NCBI GenBank assembly: GCA_903894975.1
Contig: CAITSE010000302.1
Location: forward strand, 1-55,205
Length of the DNA: 55,205 nucleotides
Origin: an uncultured Lentisphaerota bacterium
GTDB taxonomy: Bacteria; Verrucomicrobiota; Lentisphaeria; Oligosphaerales; CAITYL01
Direction of reading: 5' to 3'
Shown: positions 36,450 through 44,147 of the stretch, piece after piece
Layout: each line of letters starts with the position of its first letter
Position numbering within the stretch: position 1 is the stretch's first letter
The notes under the pieces: generated by a model
Told to the model about the DNA's origin: nothing
Database searches by the model: none
Seen by the model: only the letters and a program-made list of their open reading frames with translations
Translations under genes and position numbers: made by a program

Positions 36450-37484
36450 ATGAAATTTCTCCACCTTGCCAAACCCGCCTTCGAACCACTGCTCCGGCGT
36501 GAACTCATCCTGGGCGGCCACACTGATGCCGCCACAGCCGGGCCCGGCGCGGAAAGCGCGACCCCGCCGGATCCGATCCTGCCGCCTCCCGACGCCCCCC
36601 TGCCCTTCGACCTCTGCTTTGCCACCACTACGCTGGCCGATCCGGCCACCCTCGAAGCCGGCACCGTCAACGGCCTGATCGGCGGACTGGGCGACTATTT
36701 CGCCACAGCCTTCCGCGACGTCCGCATCACCACGCCCTGGCCCTTGCAGTTCGTGGCCGCGCCCGGCACCGACGGCCTGGGCGGCCGCGCCACCGTACTC
36801 GCCCGGGAATGGCAACGCTGGCTGGACGGGCGCATGTCCCGCGTCGCCAAACTCGCCAGCGAAGACACGCCCGCACCCCATGTCCTGCACCGCGGCCTGC
36901 TGGTCTTTGTCTCCGGCTATGACCGTCTGACCGCCGCCACGCGCTTCCAATTCTGGGGCCAGCGCCGGATGAAGGACGACCCCAAGGCGCCGTCCCGCTC
37001 TTATCTCAAGGTCGAGGAAGCCTACGGTGTGCTCGGCGAAGAACCGGCCACGGGCCAGACCGTCGCCGACCTCGGCGCGGCACCCGGCGGCTGGAGCTAC
37101 AGCGCCGCCCGGCACGGCGCCCGGGTGGACGCCGTGGACAACGGCCCGCTCAAAGCCGGCGCCGCCGGCAACCCGCTGATCACCCACCGCCGCGAAGATG
37201 CCTTCACCTTCCGGCCGGCGCCGGGGCGCCGCTATGACTGGCTCTTCTGCGACATGATCGAAAACCCCTACCGCGTTACCGAACTCGTTGAACGCTGGGT
37301 GGCCGAAGGCTGGTGCCGGCATTTCATCGTCAACCTGAAATTCGGCCATCACGATCCGGTGGTGCTGGCGGCCAAGCTGCGGGAACCGGGCCGCGGCCTG
37401 ATCCGGAACTGTGCGGTTCTACGGATCCGCCACCTGTTCCATGACCGCGAGGAAATCACCCTGGTCGGCCGGGCGAATTCGTAA
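36450..37484 (+). CDS. rlmM: RlmM-like 23S rRNA 2'-O-methyltransferase
   Basis: A 344-residue protein matching RlmM, which methylates the ribose of C2498 in 23S rRNA using S-adenosylmethionine. The N-terminal half is a THUMP-like RNA-binding part. The C-terminal half is an FtsJ/RrmJ Rossmann fold with RMKDDPKAPSRSYLKVEEA, VADLGAAPGGWSYSAA (SAM loop), AVDNGPL, WLFCDMIENP and FIVNLKFG. The K-D-K-E set typical of 2'-O-methyltransferases is present (Lys of YLKVEEA, Asp of CDMIENP, Lys of NLKFG, Glu of REEIT). Start as given; it begins 160 bases after the divergent lipoprotein start. Confidence 0.88.
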   Translation: MKFLHLAKPAFEPLLRRELILGGHTDAATAGPGAESATPPDPILPPPDAPLPFDLCFATTTLADPATLEAGTVNGLIGGLGDYFATAFRDVRITTPWPLQFVAAPGTDGLGGRATVLAREWQRWLDGRMSRVAKLASEDTPAPHVLHRGLLVFVSGYDRLTAATRFQFWGQRRMKDDPKAPSRSYLKVEEAYGVLGEEPATGQTVADLGAAPGGWSYSAARHGARVDAVDNGPLKAGAAGNPLITHRREDAFTFRPAPGRRYDWLFCDMIENPYRVTELVERWVAEGWCRHFIVNLKFGHHDPVVLAAKLREPGRGLIRNCAVLRIRHLFHDREEITLVGRANS

Positions 37485-37530
37485 TTAATCTGTTTATTTT
37501 CAATCGCGGCACGGCGGCGGAAGAAGAATT

Positions 37531-37639
37531 CGGCGGGCTGGAAACCCGCCGGCCCATTTGGCCGGGTGGGACACCCGCCCTCCGTCACGGGTCAGTGGGC
37601 AAGATGCCCACTTTCCCACATAGGGGGCAGGATGCCTCT
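37531..37639. repeat. Cluster of four consecutive small hairpins
   Basis: Four inverted repeats in 110 bases: CGGCGGG/CCCGCCG with a seven-base loop (37531-37551); CGGGTG-GGA-CACCCG (37563-37577); AGTGGGCA-AGA-TGCCCACT (37594-37612); and GGCA-GGA-TGCC, extended by wobble pairs (37623-37639). The last three have triloops of the form RGA. A fifth motif, GGCGGAGAACACGCC, is at 37717-37731. The region is between convergent genes and has no reading frame I trust. Confidence 0.8.
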
Positions 37640-37742
37640 CTCCCATTGGACGCCACCGGCAGGCTGCGACGAACTCCCGGAGAAAGGACCTCCGCCCGCG
37701 TCGTTTTTCCAAAGATGGCGGAGAACACGCCCTCTCCGAGTT

Positions 37743-39398
37743 TCACACTGGCGGCGCGTCCATGCGACCCATACGGTAGCCGGCGGGATCGATCTCGACT
37801 TCGCGGAAGCCGTAGGCGCGCACCGTTACCTCCAGTTGCGGCGCCGCGATCTGTGCCTGCATGACCATCGCCGGCTCGACCTCGATCCGGGCCAGGTCGC
37901 CCAAAACCCGGACCCGCACCTGCGGGAAACCCAGCGCCCGCACCGCCGCCTCCGCCGCGGCAACCGCCGTCAGCCGCTCCGGCGTAAGCTTCGCGCCGTG
38001 CGGAAATCGCGTGGCCAGACAGGCATTGGCCGGCCGGTCCCAGTTCGCCAGGCCGAGTTCGCGGGACAGCGCCCGCACCCCGACCTTCACCAGCCCCGCC
38101 TCCGCCAACGGACTGCGGACCTTGCATTCCTCGGCAGCGCGACGGCCGGGCCGGTGCGCGCCGAGATCGTCCAGGTTTTCACCATCCACCACCCACGCCA
38201 GCCCCTCGGCCGCAGCGAGTTCGCCCAGCGCCCGGTAAAAACCGGACTTGCAGCGGTAGCAGCGGTCCACCGGATTCGTCTCGTACCAGTCCTGGTTACG
38301 CGCATCCGTTTCCAGAATCTGCCGGCGCACGCCAAGGTGCCCCGCCAGTCCCGTGGCGGCGTCCCGGTCCTGGGCCGGAAAAATCGAGGAATGCGCCGTC
38401 ACAGCCAGCAGTTTTTCCGGCGGCAGTTCCTCGGCGGCCAGGGTCAGAACCAGCGACGAATCCACGCCCCCGGAAAACGCGATCAGGGCCGAACCCAAGC
38501 CGCGGATGTTCAAGCGCAGTTCCCGCAGTTTCAGCGCCAGGTCCCCGGCGCCGCCGGGCGGCCGCGGCACGCCCTCCAGCACCATGCCGCAGATCGCCGG
38601 CACGACGCCGGCCTCCTCATTGCCGCCGGTCACACGATTGGCAGCGGCCAGGGTCGGCGGCGTGGCATTGGCCATGGCAATGCCGAGCCCGGCGAACCGG
38701 AGCATCTCCGCGTCATTGTCACTGTCGCCGATGGCCGCGACTCGTTCTGGCGCGATAGCGAGCATCCGGCAGAGTTCCGTCAGCGCCTCGACTTTGCCGG
38801 ACGCGGGATGGCAGATATTGAGGATGCCCGGTTCCGTGATCTCGACCTTGAAGCGCGGGCCGGCCGCCGACTGGAAGCGCGCCTCAAATTCCGCCTTGAG
38901 CGCGACCAGCCGTTCCGGATTGGCGCGGTCGAGATAAAGCAGTTTTTCCGTCGGCGGCGGATCCCGGCGCAGTTCGTCAAACGAGGTTTCGGCGACCGGC
39001 TCGCGGTTGCGTTCAATCAGCCAGTGGTCCCCGGTCTTGAGCGGTGTGAGAATGTGATCGCCGCTGAACAGGGCGATGGCGACCTTCTTTTCCCGGCCGA
39101 ACTCCAGGGCCTGGGCCGTAGCGGCGGGATCGAGCGTGAGCTTGCGGAGAAAACGGCCGGTGACGGGATCGACGATGTCCGCGCCGTTGTTGCCGATCTG
39201 CGGCGCGGTCAGTCCCAGCTCCTTCACCCAGGGCGCGACGGCCTGGTACATGCGCCCGGTGGCCAGCACGACCTGGATTCCCGCCTCCTGTGCGGCGCGG
39301 ATGGCCAGGCGCACCTCGGGCAGCAACCGCTTGGTCCCGGTGACCAGCGTCCCGTCCACATCCAGGGCCAGCAGCGCATAACGCAAACCTTCCGGCAC
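37743..39398 (-). CDS. Fusion: Cof-type HAD phosphatase + LarE sulfur transferase
   Basis: A 551-residue fusion. Residues 1-275 are a Cof-type HAD phosphatase (LDVDGTLVTG with Asp13 and Asp15; IGDSDNDAEML near 223-233). Residues about 285-551 are LarE, the ATP-dependent sacrificial sulfur transferase that makes the NPN nickel-pincer cofactor of lactate racemase. LarE features are the PP-loop IAFSGGVDSS (309-314), DGENLDD (405-411) and Cys460 in NACLATRFPHG, the residue that donates sulfur in characterised LarE. The start is a GTG with GGAGG six bases upstream; the longer frame has no good start. No larA, larB or larC is in the window. The fused phosphatase could remove a nucleotide or sugar phosphate in the same pathway, but this is inference. 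Confidence 0.88.
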   Translation of the reverse strand: MPEGLRYALLALDVDGTLVTGTKRLLPEVRLAIRAAQEAGIQVVLATGRMYQAVAPWVKELGLTAPQIGNNGADIVDPVTGRFLRKLTLDPAATAQALEFGREKKVAIALFSGDHILTPLKTGDHWLIERNREPVAETSFDELRRDPPPTEKLLYLDRANPERLVALKAEFEARFQSAAGPRFKVEITEPGILNICHPASGKVEALTELCRMLAIAPERVAAIGDSDNDAEMLRFAGLGIAMANATPPTLAAANRVTGGNEEAGVVPAICGMVLEGVPRPPGGAGDLALKLRELRLNIRGLGSALIAFSGGVDSSLVLTLAAEELPPEKLLAVTAHSSIFPAQDRDAATGLAGHLGVRRQILETDARNQDWYETNPVDRCYRCKSGFYRALGELAAAEGLAWVVDGENLDDLGAHRPGRRAAEECKVRSPLAEAGLVKVGVRALSRELGLANWDRPANACLATRFPHGAKLTPERLTAVAAAEAAVRALGFPQVRVRVLGDLARIEVEPAMVMQAQIAAPQLEVTVRAYGFREVEIDPAGYRMGRMDAPPV

Positions 39399-39617
39399 GG
39401 CAAACCTCCGTCGGGGTGATGGTAAAGGAATACCATAGCGCCACTCCAAAATAGTACCTTGAAGCCCGATTCCCGCATGGTACACTTTCCTCGCGGCGCA
39501 AATCCTGCAGAAACCGTTTCTTGAACGCCTCCGCACACAGGAAATGGAGAGGCAGAAGAGATTTTTCCCGCTGCCGCCAAACGAAAATATCCATTCCCTT
39601 TGAAAAGAAATCCCTCC

Positions 39618-40547
39618 ATGAAACGTCATCCCATTCCTGGAACCGACCTTCATCTCTCCACCTTTTGTTGTGGCCTTGGTGATCTCTTCACCGTGGGAGA
39701 GACTGATGCCTCCGACAAACTGCTCGACACATACGTCGAGGCCGGCGGCAATTTCTTTGATACCGCCCACATGTATTGCCACTGGCTGCCCGGCGGCAAC
39801 GGCCTGAGCGAAATCAGCATCGGCGACTATGTCCGCCGCCGCGGCCTGAAAGACGTCATCATCGCCACAAAGGGCGGCTGCGGTTCAAACTGGCGCTATC
39901 GCAAGGTCGTCGACGACCTATTTTCTCCTGGACGCCTCATCGCCGACATCGACGACAGCCTGGCCCGTCTCGAAACCGACACCATCTCTCTTTATTACAT
40001 GCACCGGGACGATCCCCGCGTCCCCGTCAGCGAGATCATGGACACCCTCCACGCGGAGATCCGGCGCGGGCGCCTGCGCTACATCGCCGCGAGCAACTGG
40101 CGCTTCGAGCGCCTGGCGGAGGCAAATGCGTATGCGCGATCGAAAAATCTCCAGCCTTTCGTTCTTGCGGAAATGAACTGGAGTCTGGCCGCCCACAAAA
40201 GCCGCTTCGGCTTAAATACGCCGGGGCAGGTCGACTGGTATCGCCAGACCCGGCTGCCGGTGGCTCCCTATAGCCCCACCGCCCAGGGGTTCTTCACGGG
40301 AACCGCAACGGAGTCGGAAAAAGCCTTTGGCACGCCGGAGAATAACGCGCGCCGGGAGCGGGTCGCCGCGTTGGCCGGGAAATCCGGAGCCACGCCCACA
40401 CAAATCGCCCTCGCCTGGCTCCTAAACCATCCCTTTCCGGTCTTCCCAATCATCGGCACGTCGAATCCCGACCGGCTTACGGACGCGCTCGGCGCCGAGC
40501 AGGTCACGCTCACGGAGCAGGAGTTGGCCTGGCTTGAGGGGCACTAG
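39618..40547 (+). CDS. Aldo/keto reductase
   Basis: A 309-residue NAD(P)H-dependent reductase of the AKR superfamily with a TIM-barrel fold. The catalytic tetrad is recognisable: Asp in FFDTAHMY, Tyr in the same motif, Lys in IATKGG, and His in LYYMHRDDP. The late block FPIIGTSNPDRLTDA is the cofactor-binding end of the barrel. The start is the ATG of MKRHPIPGT with AAAAGAAA upstream; an in-frame TTG six codons earlier is less likely. Substrate unknown; neighbours (GH63-like enzyme, SMP-30 elsewhere) make a sugar or its lactone plausible. It ends 22 bases before a copy of the 100-bp repeat element. Confidence 0.88.
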   Translation: MKRHPIPGTDLHLSTFCCGLGDLFTVGETDASDKLLDTYVEAGGNFFDTAHMYCHWLPGGNGLSEISIGDYVRRRGLKDVIIATKGGCGSNWRYRKVVDDLFSPGRLIADIDDSLARLETDTISLYYMHRDDPRVPVSEIMDTLHAEIRRGRLRYIAASNWRFERLAEANAYARSKNLQPFVLAEMNWSLAAHKSRFGLNTPGQVDWYRQTRLPVAPYSPTAQGFFTGTATESEKAFGTPENNARRERVAALAGKSGATPTQIALAWLLNHPFPVFPIIGTSNPDRLTDALGAEQVTLTEQELAWLEGH

Positions 40548-40569
40548 GCGGCCCCAGGGACCGGCCCCA

Positions 40570-40670
40570 GGGACAGTGAAAGAATCCTCTCACGGAGGCA
40601 CGGGAACACGAAGGGAAGCGGAACGGGCCAGGCATTCACCGCGCCTCCGTGTCACCGTGAGAAAAATGCG
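40570..40670. repeat. 100-bp palindromic repeat element, copy 1
   Basis: Starts AGGGACAGTGAAAGAATCC, then CTCACGGAGGCACGGGAACACGAAGG (split here for length: CTCACGGAGGCACGGG, AACACGAAGG), then a central GGCATTCACC, and ends GCGCCTCCGTGTCACCG with TGAGAAAAATGCG. The CTCACGGAGGCACGG half and CGCCTCCGTGTCACCGTGAG half are inverted with respect to each other. Copy 2 is at 43984-44075; fragments are elsewhere. Confidence 0.7.
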
Positions 40671-40751
40671 TGATTTGGGGCCGCGTCTGTTTTTTTGAGC
40701 ACCGGTTAAATCCCGCGGCCGGCATTAAGGACGAAAGCGAGAACCGAAACC

Positions 40752-42344
40752 ATGCCATCCGATTCCCAAGCCCACCGCCAATGGCTCGATCAGGTTCGCG
40801 CCGGCACCCCGCGCGCTTCCAACCCGTACATGGTGGTCCGCAAGGTCACCGCGACCACGTTGGATTTTCTGGCCGCAGATCCGCTGATGGCGCAAAACAG
40901 TTTTCGCAACCGGACTGGCGATACCGCCGCACTGCCGACCTTTGCGGCGTCGCGGGCCTTGCTGCCGACACCGTTTTGGGAGGGCCATCAGGATGCCATT
41001 GACTGCTGGTGGAAGACCTGGGAGATGGCCTTTGCCAATCTGCGCCGGCCATCTTCCCCAACGCATGTGGCCAATTATATCGACACCGCATTCAATGACT
41101 GTCTTTTCATGTGGGACTCGGTCTTCATCCTGCATTTTGCGCGCTACGGCGCGCGGGTGTTCGATTTCCAGCGGACCCTGGACAACCTGTACGCGACCCA
41201 GCTTGAAGACGGCTTTATCACCCGCGAACTGCGCGCCGACGGCACCATGCAGTTCCACCCCCATGACCCCGCCTCGACCGGACCGAACGTCCTGGCCTGG
41301 AGCGAATGGGCGCATTACCAGACCACCGGCGACGAAGACCGCCTGGCCTGTGTTTTCCCCGTGATTCTCGCCTATCACCGCTGGCTGCGCTACAACCGCA
41401 GCTGGCCCGACGGCAGTTATTACAGCAGCGGCCTGGCCTGCGGCATGGATAACATGCGCCGTCAAGGGCCGGACTATGAACCCCACACCCACCACGGCCA
41501 CCTCTCGTGGATCGACGCCACCGCCCAGGCCGCGCTTTCGGCGGACCTGCTGGTGCGAATGAGCGCCGTCCTCGGCCGCACGGAGGAAGTGGCCGAGGAA
41601 CGCCGCGAATTTAAACGGCTCACCGCCTGGATCCAAACCCGCGCCTGGGATCAGAAACAAGGATTCTGCTTTGACGTCGACCGCGACGGCAAGACCAGCG
41701 GCGTCCGCCAGGTCGGCGCGTATTGGGCGATGCTGGCCGGCCTGCTAGATCCTGGACAGGCCCGGCGCATGGCAGCGCATCTTGAGGATGAAAACGCCTT
41801 CAAGCGCCCCCATCGCGTCCCCTCCTTGTCCGCCGATCATCCCGCCTACTCCGCCACCGGCGCCTACTGGAACGGGGCGGTGTGGCCGCCGACGACCTGG
41901 ATGGTGCTGAAGGGACTCGAACGCTACGGCCTTGACGACCTGGCCCATGAGATCGCCGTCAATCACCACGAGAACGTCCTCCAGGTCTGGCGCGAAACCG
42001 GCACCGTCTGGGAAAATTACGCCCCGGAATCCGCCGCCCCCGGCCAGCCCGCGAAAAAGGATTTCGTCGGCTGGAGCGGCCTGGCCCCGATTGCGGTCCT
42101 GCTCGAGCACCGTTTCGGCCTGCGCCCCGATGTCCCGGGAAAAACCCTGGTCTGGGATGTCCGCACCACCGAAGCCTTCGGCGTCGAACGCTATCCCTTT
42201 GGCGCCGCCGGCCTGCTCGACCTGCGCTGCGCCGCCAGAACCGCGGCCGACCAGGAACCGGTTCTCAGCATCCGCAGCAACATTCCCCTGACCCTGGACC
42301 TGCGCTGGGCCGGCGGCCGCCGCTCGATCAGCGTCGTCCCGTAA
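40752..42344 (+). CDS. GH63-like / MGH1-like (alpha/alpha)6 glycoside hydrolase
   Basis: A 530-residue protein without a signal peptide. It has the (alpha/alpha)6-barrel pattern of GH63 and related families (trehalase, mannosylglycerate hydrolase): YIDTAFNDCLFMWDSVFILHF early, GLACGMDNMRRQG in the middle (Asp as likely general acid), and the WNGAVWPPTTWMVLKGLERYG and ETGTVWENYAPES blocks later (Glu as likely general base). These residues match the acid and base positions of GH63-type inverting enzymes. Probably hydrolyses an alpha-linked gluco- or mannoside in the cytoplasm. A ribosome site like GCGAGA is five to ten bases before the ATG. Confidence 0.82.
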   Translation: MPSDSQAHRQWLDQVRAGTPRASNPYMVVRKVTATTLDFLAADPLMAQNSFRNRTGDTAALPTFAASRALLPTPFWEGHQDAIDCWWKTWEMAFANLRRPSSPTHVANYIDTAFNDCLFMWDSVFILHFARYGARVFDFQRTLDNLYATQLEDGFITRELRADGTMQFHPHDPASTGPNVLAWSEWAHYQTTGDEDRLACVFPVILAYHRWLRYNRSWPDGSYYSSGLACGMDNMRRQGPDYEPHTHHGHLSWIDATAQAALSADLLVRMSAVLGRTEEVAEERREFKRLTAWIQTRAWDQKQGFCFDVDRDGKTSGVRQVGAYWAMLAGLLDPGQARRMAAHLEDENAFKRPHRVPSLSADHPAYSATGAYWNGAVWPPTTWMVLKGLERYGLDDLAHEIAVNHHENVLQVWRETGTVWENYAPESAAPGQPAKKDFVGWSGLAPIAVLLEHRFGLRPDVPGKTLVWDVRTTEAFGVERYPFGAAGLLDLRCAARTAADQEPVLSIRSNIPLTLDLRWAGGRRSISVVP

Positions 42345-42480
42345 ACAACAGGATGGGAATTTCCTGCTTCATCCGTTGAACCTGGAATTCGCGCCGAGCT
42401 GGGGCTCGGCGTTCCCAGGTGGGGCGGTATACCCGTGCCTACATCGTGCAAACTGACACAAATGGACAAGGGAATCCTTT

Positions 42481-42583
42481 CCTTCCGTGTCACCGTGCCA
42501 CCGTGAGATAGTTCTTTTCCTGTCCCTACGGCCTTCCCGTGTCACCGTGCCACCGTGAGATAGTTCTTTTCCTGTCCCTACGG
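42481..42583. repeat. Tandem duplication of a repeat-element fragment (2 x 51 bp)
   Basis: Two near-identical copies (42481-42531 and 42532-42583, one-base difference), each with CCTTCCGTGTCACCGTG, CCACCGTGAGATAG and TTCCTGTCCCTACGG. Read on the minus strand this is the left end of the 100-bp element (CCGTAGGGACAGG...). Confidence 0.85.
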
Positions 42584-42606
42584 CCTTCCGGATTACGAGT
42601 AAGGGT

Positions 42607-42635
42607 TTGACTTCCGGCGTCCAGCAGGATAATGT
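42607..42635 (+). promoter_or_regulatory. Sigma-70-like promoter candidate
   Basis: TTGACT at 42607-42612, a 17-base spacer and TAATGT at 42630-42635. It lies about 205 bases before the ATG of the PEP-CTERM protein, on the same strand. The spacing and hexamers fit, but the leader would be long. Confidence 0.4.
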
Positions 42636-42839
42636 CCTTTCGTGTAGCGAAATATGTGGAAAACGTAATCATACGCCCGAAAACCGGCAGGGAACATGAC
42701 AACCCTCACCCCAAACGCCACGCCGCCACTTTCCCTCACCGGAACCTTCTCCGGCGGCGCCACCACACCGGCGGGATCGTCCACTTCGGGGTGGTTCCGC
42801 GCCATTTTTCTCCCGTATTCCCCCCGGCCGCTCCGGACC

Positions 42840-43634
42840 ATGAAATCAAAATTCCTATCAGTATCAGTATCCGTTGTCATCCTGTTGTTTGTGCTTGATG
42901 CCACCGTGGCCGCAGCCGACCTCCTCCCCATCGCCGGAACCGGTTTCAACTACGATATCGTCGTCGAAGCCGGCAAGTCATTTAACGACCCCAACGTCCT
43001 TTCCGCGACCATGGATGGAATCAACACTTGGTATGAGGTCGGACAGAACAGCAGCGCCCCGACCACGGGAATCCCCTGCGGCCAGACATTCACGAGCTTG
43101 TCCGACAGTTGGGACCAGTTCCACCTGCAGCCTGCGACCGCCAACAACGCCATTCTCCTGGCCAAAGATCATAACATCGGCACGTTCACCTTCAGCACGC
43201 CGGGAGCGTATCATGATTTGGCGATCTTGGCCACCTCGGCCAACGGAAGTTACACCATTAACGCCACCTTAAATTACACCGACGCCACCACGCAAGTTCT
43301 CTCGTTTCGTGTTGACGACTGGTTCACCACCTCTCCGTCCTACCAAGGCTCCAACCCGGCCTGCTCGGCTTATGGACGGATCAATACTTACGGGTATTAC
43401 AGCGACGGGCTCAGTAATCCGCAGCTTTATGAATTCGACATTTCGGGCATGGACACCAACAAAAGCATTTCGAGCATCACGTTTTACAGCCCTTCCGAGG
43501 ATCTTTCCAGTCACGTGGCGATCATGGGTGTCAGCGGGGACATGGTGGCGGTGCCCGAACCAAGCACGATGGCACTTCTGGCAATCAGCGGCTTGGGCCT
43601 GCTGCGCGGCGTTCGGCGTCAACGCGCTGCCTGA
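42840..43634 (+). CDS. PEP-CTERM surface protein
   Basis: A 264-residue exported protein. Signal peptide MKSKFLSVSVSVVILLFVLDATVAAA; a beta-rich body, and a C-terminal PEP-CTERM tripartite signal: VPEPST, a hydrophobic helix MALLAISGLGLL and a basic tail RGVRRQRAA. Such proteins are cut and anchored by an exosortase and often carry extracellular matrix or polysaccharide roles. The body has many Asn/Thr and Gly residues and a possible disulfide pair, but no enzyme motif. The frame upstream of this ATG is not used. It is monocistronic as far as I can see, behind its own promoter. Confidence 0.85.
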   Translation: MKSKFLSVSVSVVILLFVLDATVAAADLLPIAGTGFNYDIVVEAGKSFNDPNVLSATMDGINTWYEVGQNSSAPTTGIPCGQTFTSLSDSWDQFHLQPATANNAILLAKDHNIGTFTFSTPGAYHDLAILATSANGSYTINATLNYTDATTQVLSFRVDDWFTTSPSYQGSNPACSAYGRINTYGYYSDGLSNPQLYEFDISGMDTNKSISSITFYSPSEDLSSHVAIMGVSGDMVAVPEPSTMALLAISGLGLLRGVRRQRAA

Positions 43635-43679
43635 AATCAACCCTGTGCGTTTCCTTCGGCGCAGGGCCGTAGAGAAGGA

Positions 43680-43702
43680 CCGTAGGGACAAGGAAAGAAT
43701 CC
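43680..43702. repeat. 100-bp element, left-end fragment
   Basis: CCGTAGGGACAAGGAAAGAATCC, matching the left end of the 100-bp element, in the same orientation as the copy at 43984-44075. It adjoins the 3' end of the hicB remnant. Confidence 0.7.
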
Positions 43703-43714
43703 CTTGCCTGCATC

Positions 43715-43972
43715 TCACGGCGAGGCGGCCACGTGCCGGGACGCGGCCTGGGCGAGGACGGCGCTGCGGGACTGGCCGGTGCGCCTGGTATAGGCATCCA
43801 GCCTGGACAGGACGTTTCCCGGTAACGTGATGTTGATCCGGACGGATCGGGTTTCGGAAATCTCCACATCCACCAGGAGGAACTCCCGGAACTTTTTCCA
43901 AGCGGGATCCTTCCGCAGGACGGAAAGACGGGAAAGGCTGGCCGAGGGCGGGATGGCGGCGCCCTCTTCCCT
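43715..43972 (-). pseudogene. hicB: HicB-type antitoxin remnant (N-terminus missing)
   Basis: In the minus frame ending at the TGA at 43715-43717 the translation has the C-terminal half of a HicB antitoxin: EGAAIPPSASL, then VLRKDPAWKKF, then FLLVDVEIS, then the ribbon-helix-helix part RINITLPGNVLSRLDAY and RTGQSRSAVLAQAA. HicB proteins neutralise HicA RNases and bind their own promoter through this ribbon-helix-helix. The N-terminal RNase-H-like domain is absent: upstream sequence passes directly into the repeat element, where the frame has no start codon and a stop soon follows. No hicA is nearby. I call it a truncated pseudogene of about 85 codons; it is flanked by repeat-element copies at both ends. 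Confidence 0.75.
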
Positions 43973-43983
43973 AGCGGGCCGTA

Positions 43984-44075
43984 GGGACAGGGAAAGAATT
44001 CTCTCTCGGAGTCACGGGGACACGGAGGAAAACGGGACGGACCGGTCATTCACCGTGCCTCCGTGAGAAAAATGC
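43984..44075. repeat. 100-bp palindromic repeat element, copy 2
   Basis: Begins GGGACAGGGAAAGAATTC, contains CTCGGAGTCACGGGGACACG, the central GGTCATTCACC and ends GTGCCTCCGTGAGAAAAATG. It aligns with copy 1 (40570-40670) along its whole length apart from small gaps. GGCCGTA precedes it directly at the hicB truncation point. Confidence 0.75.
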
Positions 44076-44147
44076 GGAATACAGTAGCCCGGGCGAGCCG
44101 CCCAAGGATTGCCTAGCACCCATAAACGTGGCTCCGGCTTGGCCGGG

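Larger units (their letters stand above)
42345..42839. other. Long intergenic region with repeats and a promoter candidate
   Basis: A 495-base gap with no credible gene. It contains a tetraloop hairpin CGCCGAGC/GCTCGGCG (42392-42411), the tandem duplicated repeat at 42481-42583 and a good sigma-70-like promoter at 42607-42635. The rest (42640-42839), with ATG-containing short frames, looks like the 5' leader of the PEP-CTERM gene. Confidence 0.5.

Noticed and set aside
42481-42583. Tandem 51-bp duplication considered as a CRISPR array
   Set aside because: The copies are directly adjacent without spacers and match a dispersed repeat element; no cas genes are present.
42632-42898. An 88-codon frame in the leader of the PEP-CTERM gene
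   Set aside because: It overlaps the promoter candidate and the true start, is His/Pro/Arg-rich and has no ribosome site.
40570-44075. Insertion sequence
   Set aside because: The repeat copies are only about 100 bp and encode no transposase; no IS gene is present in the window.
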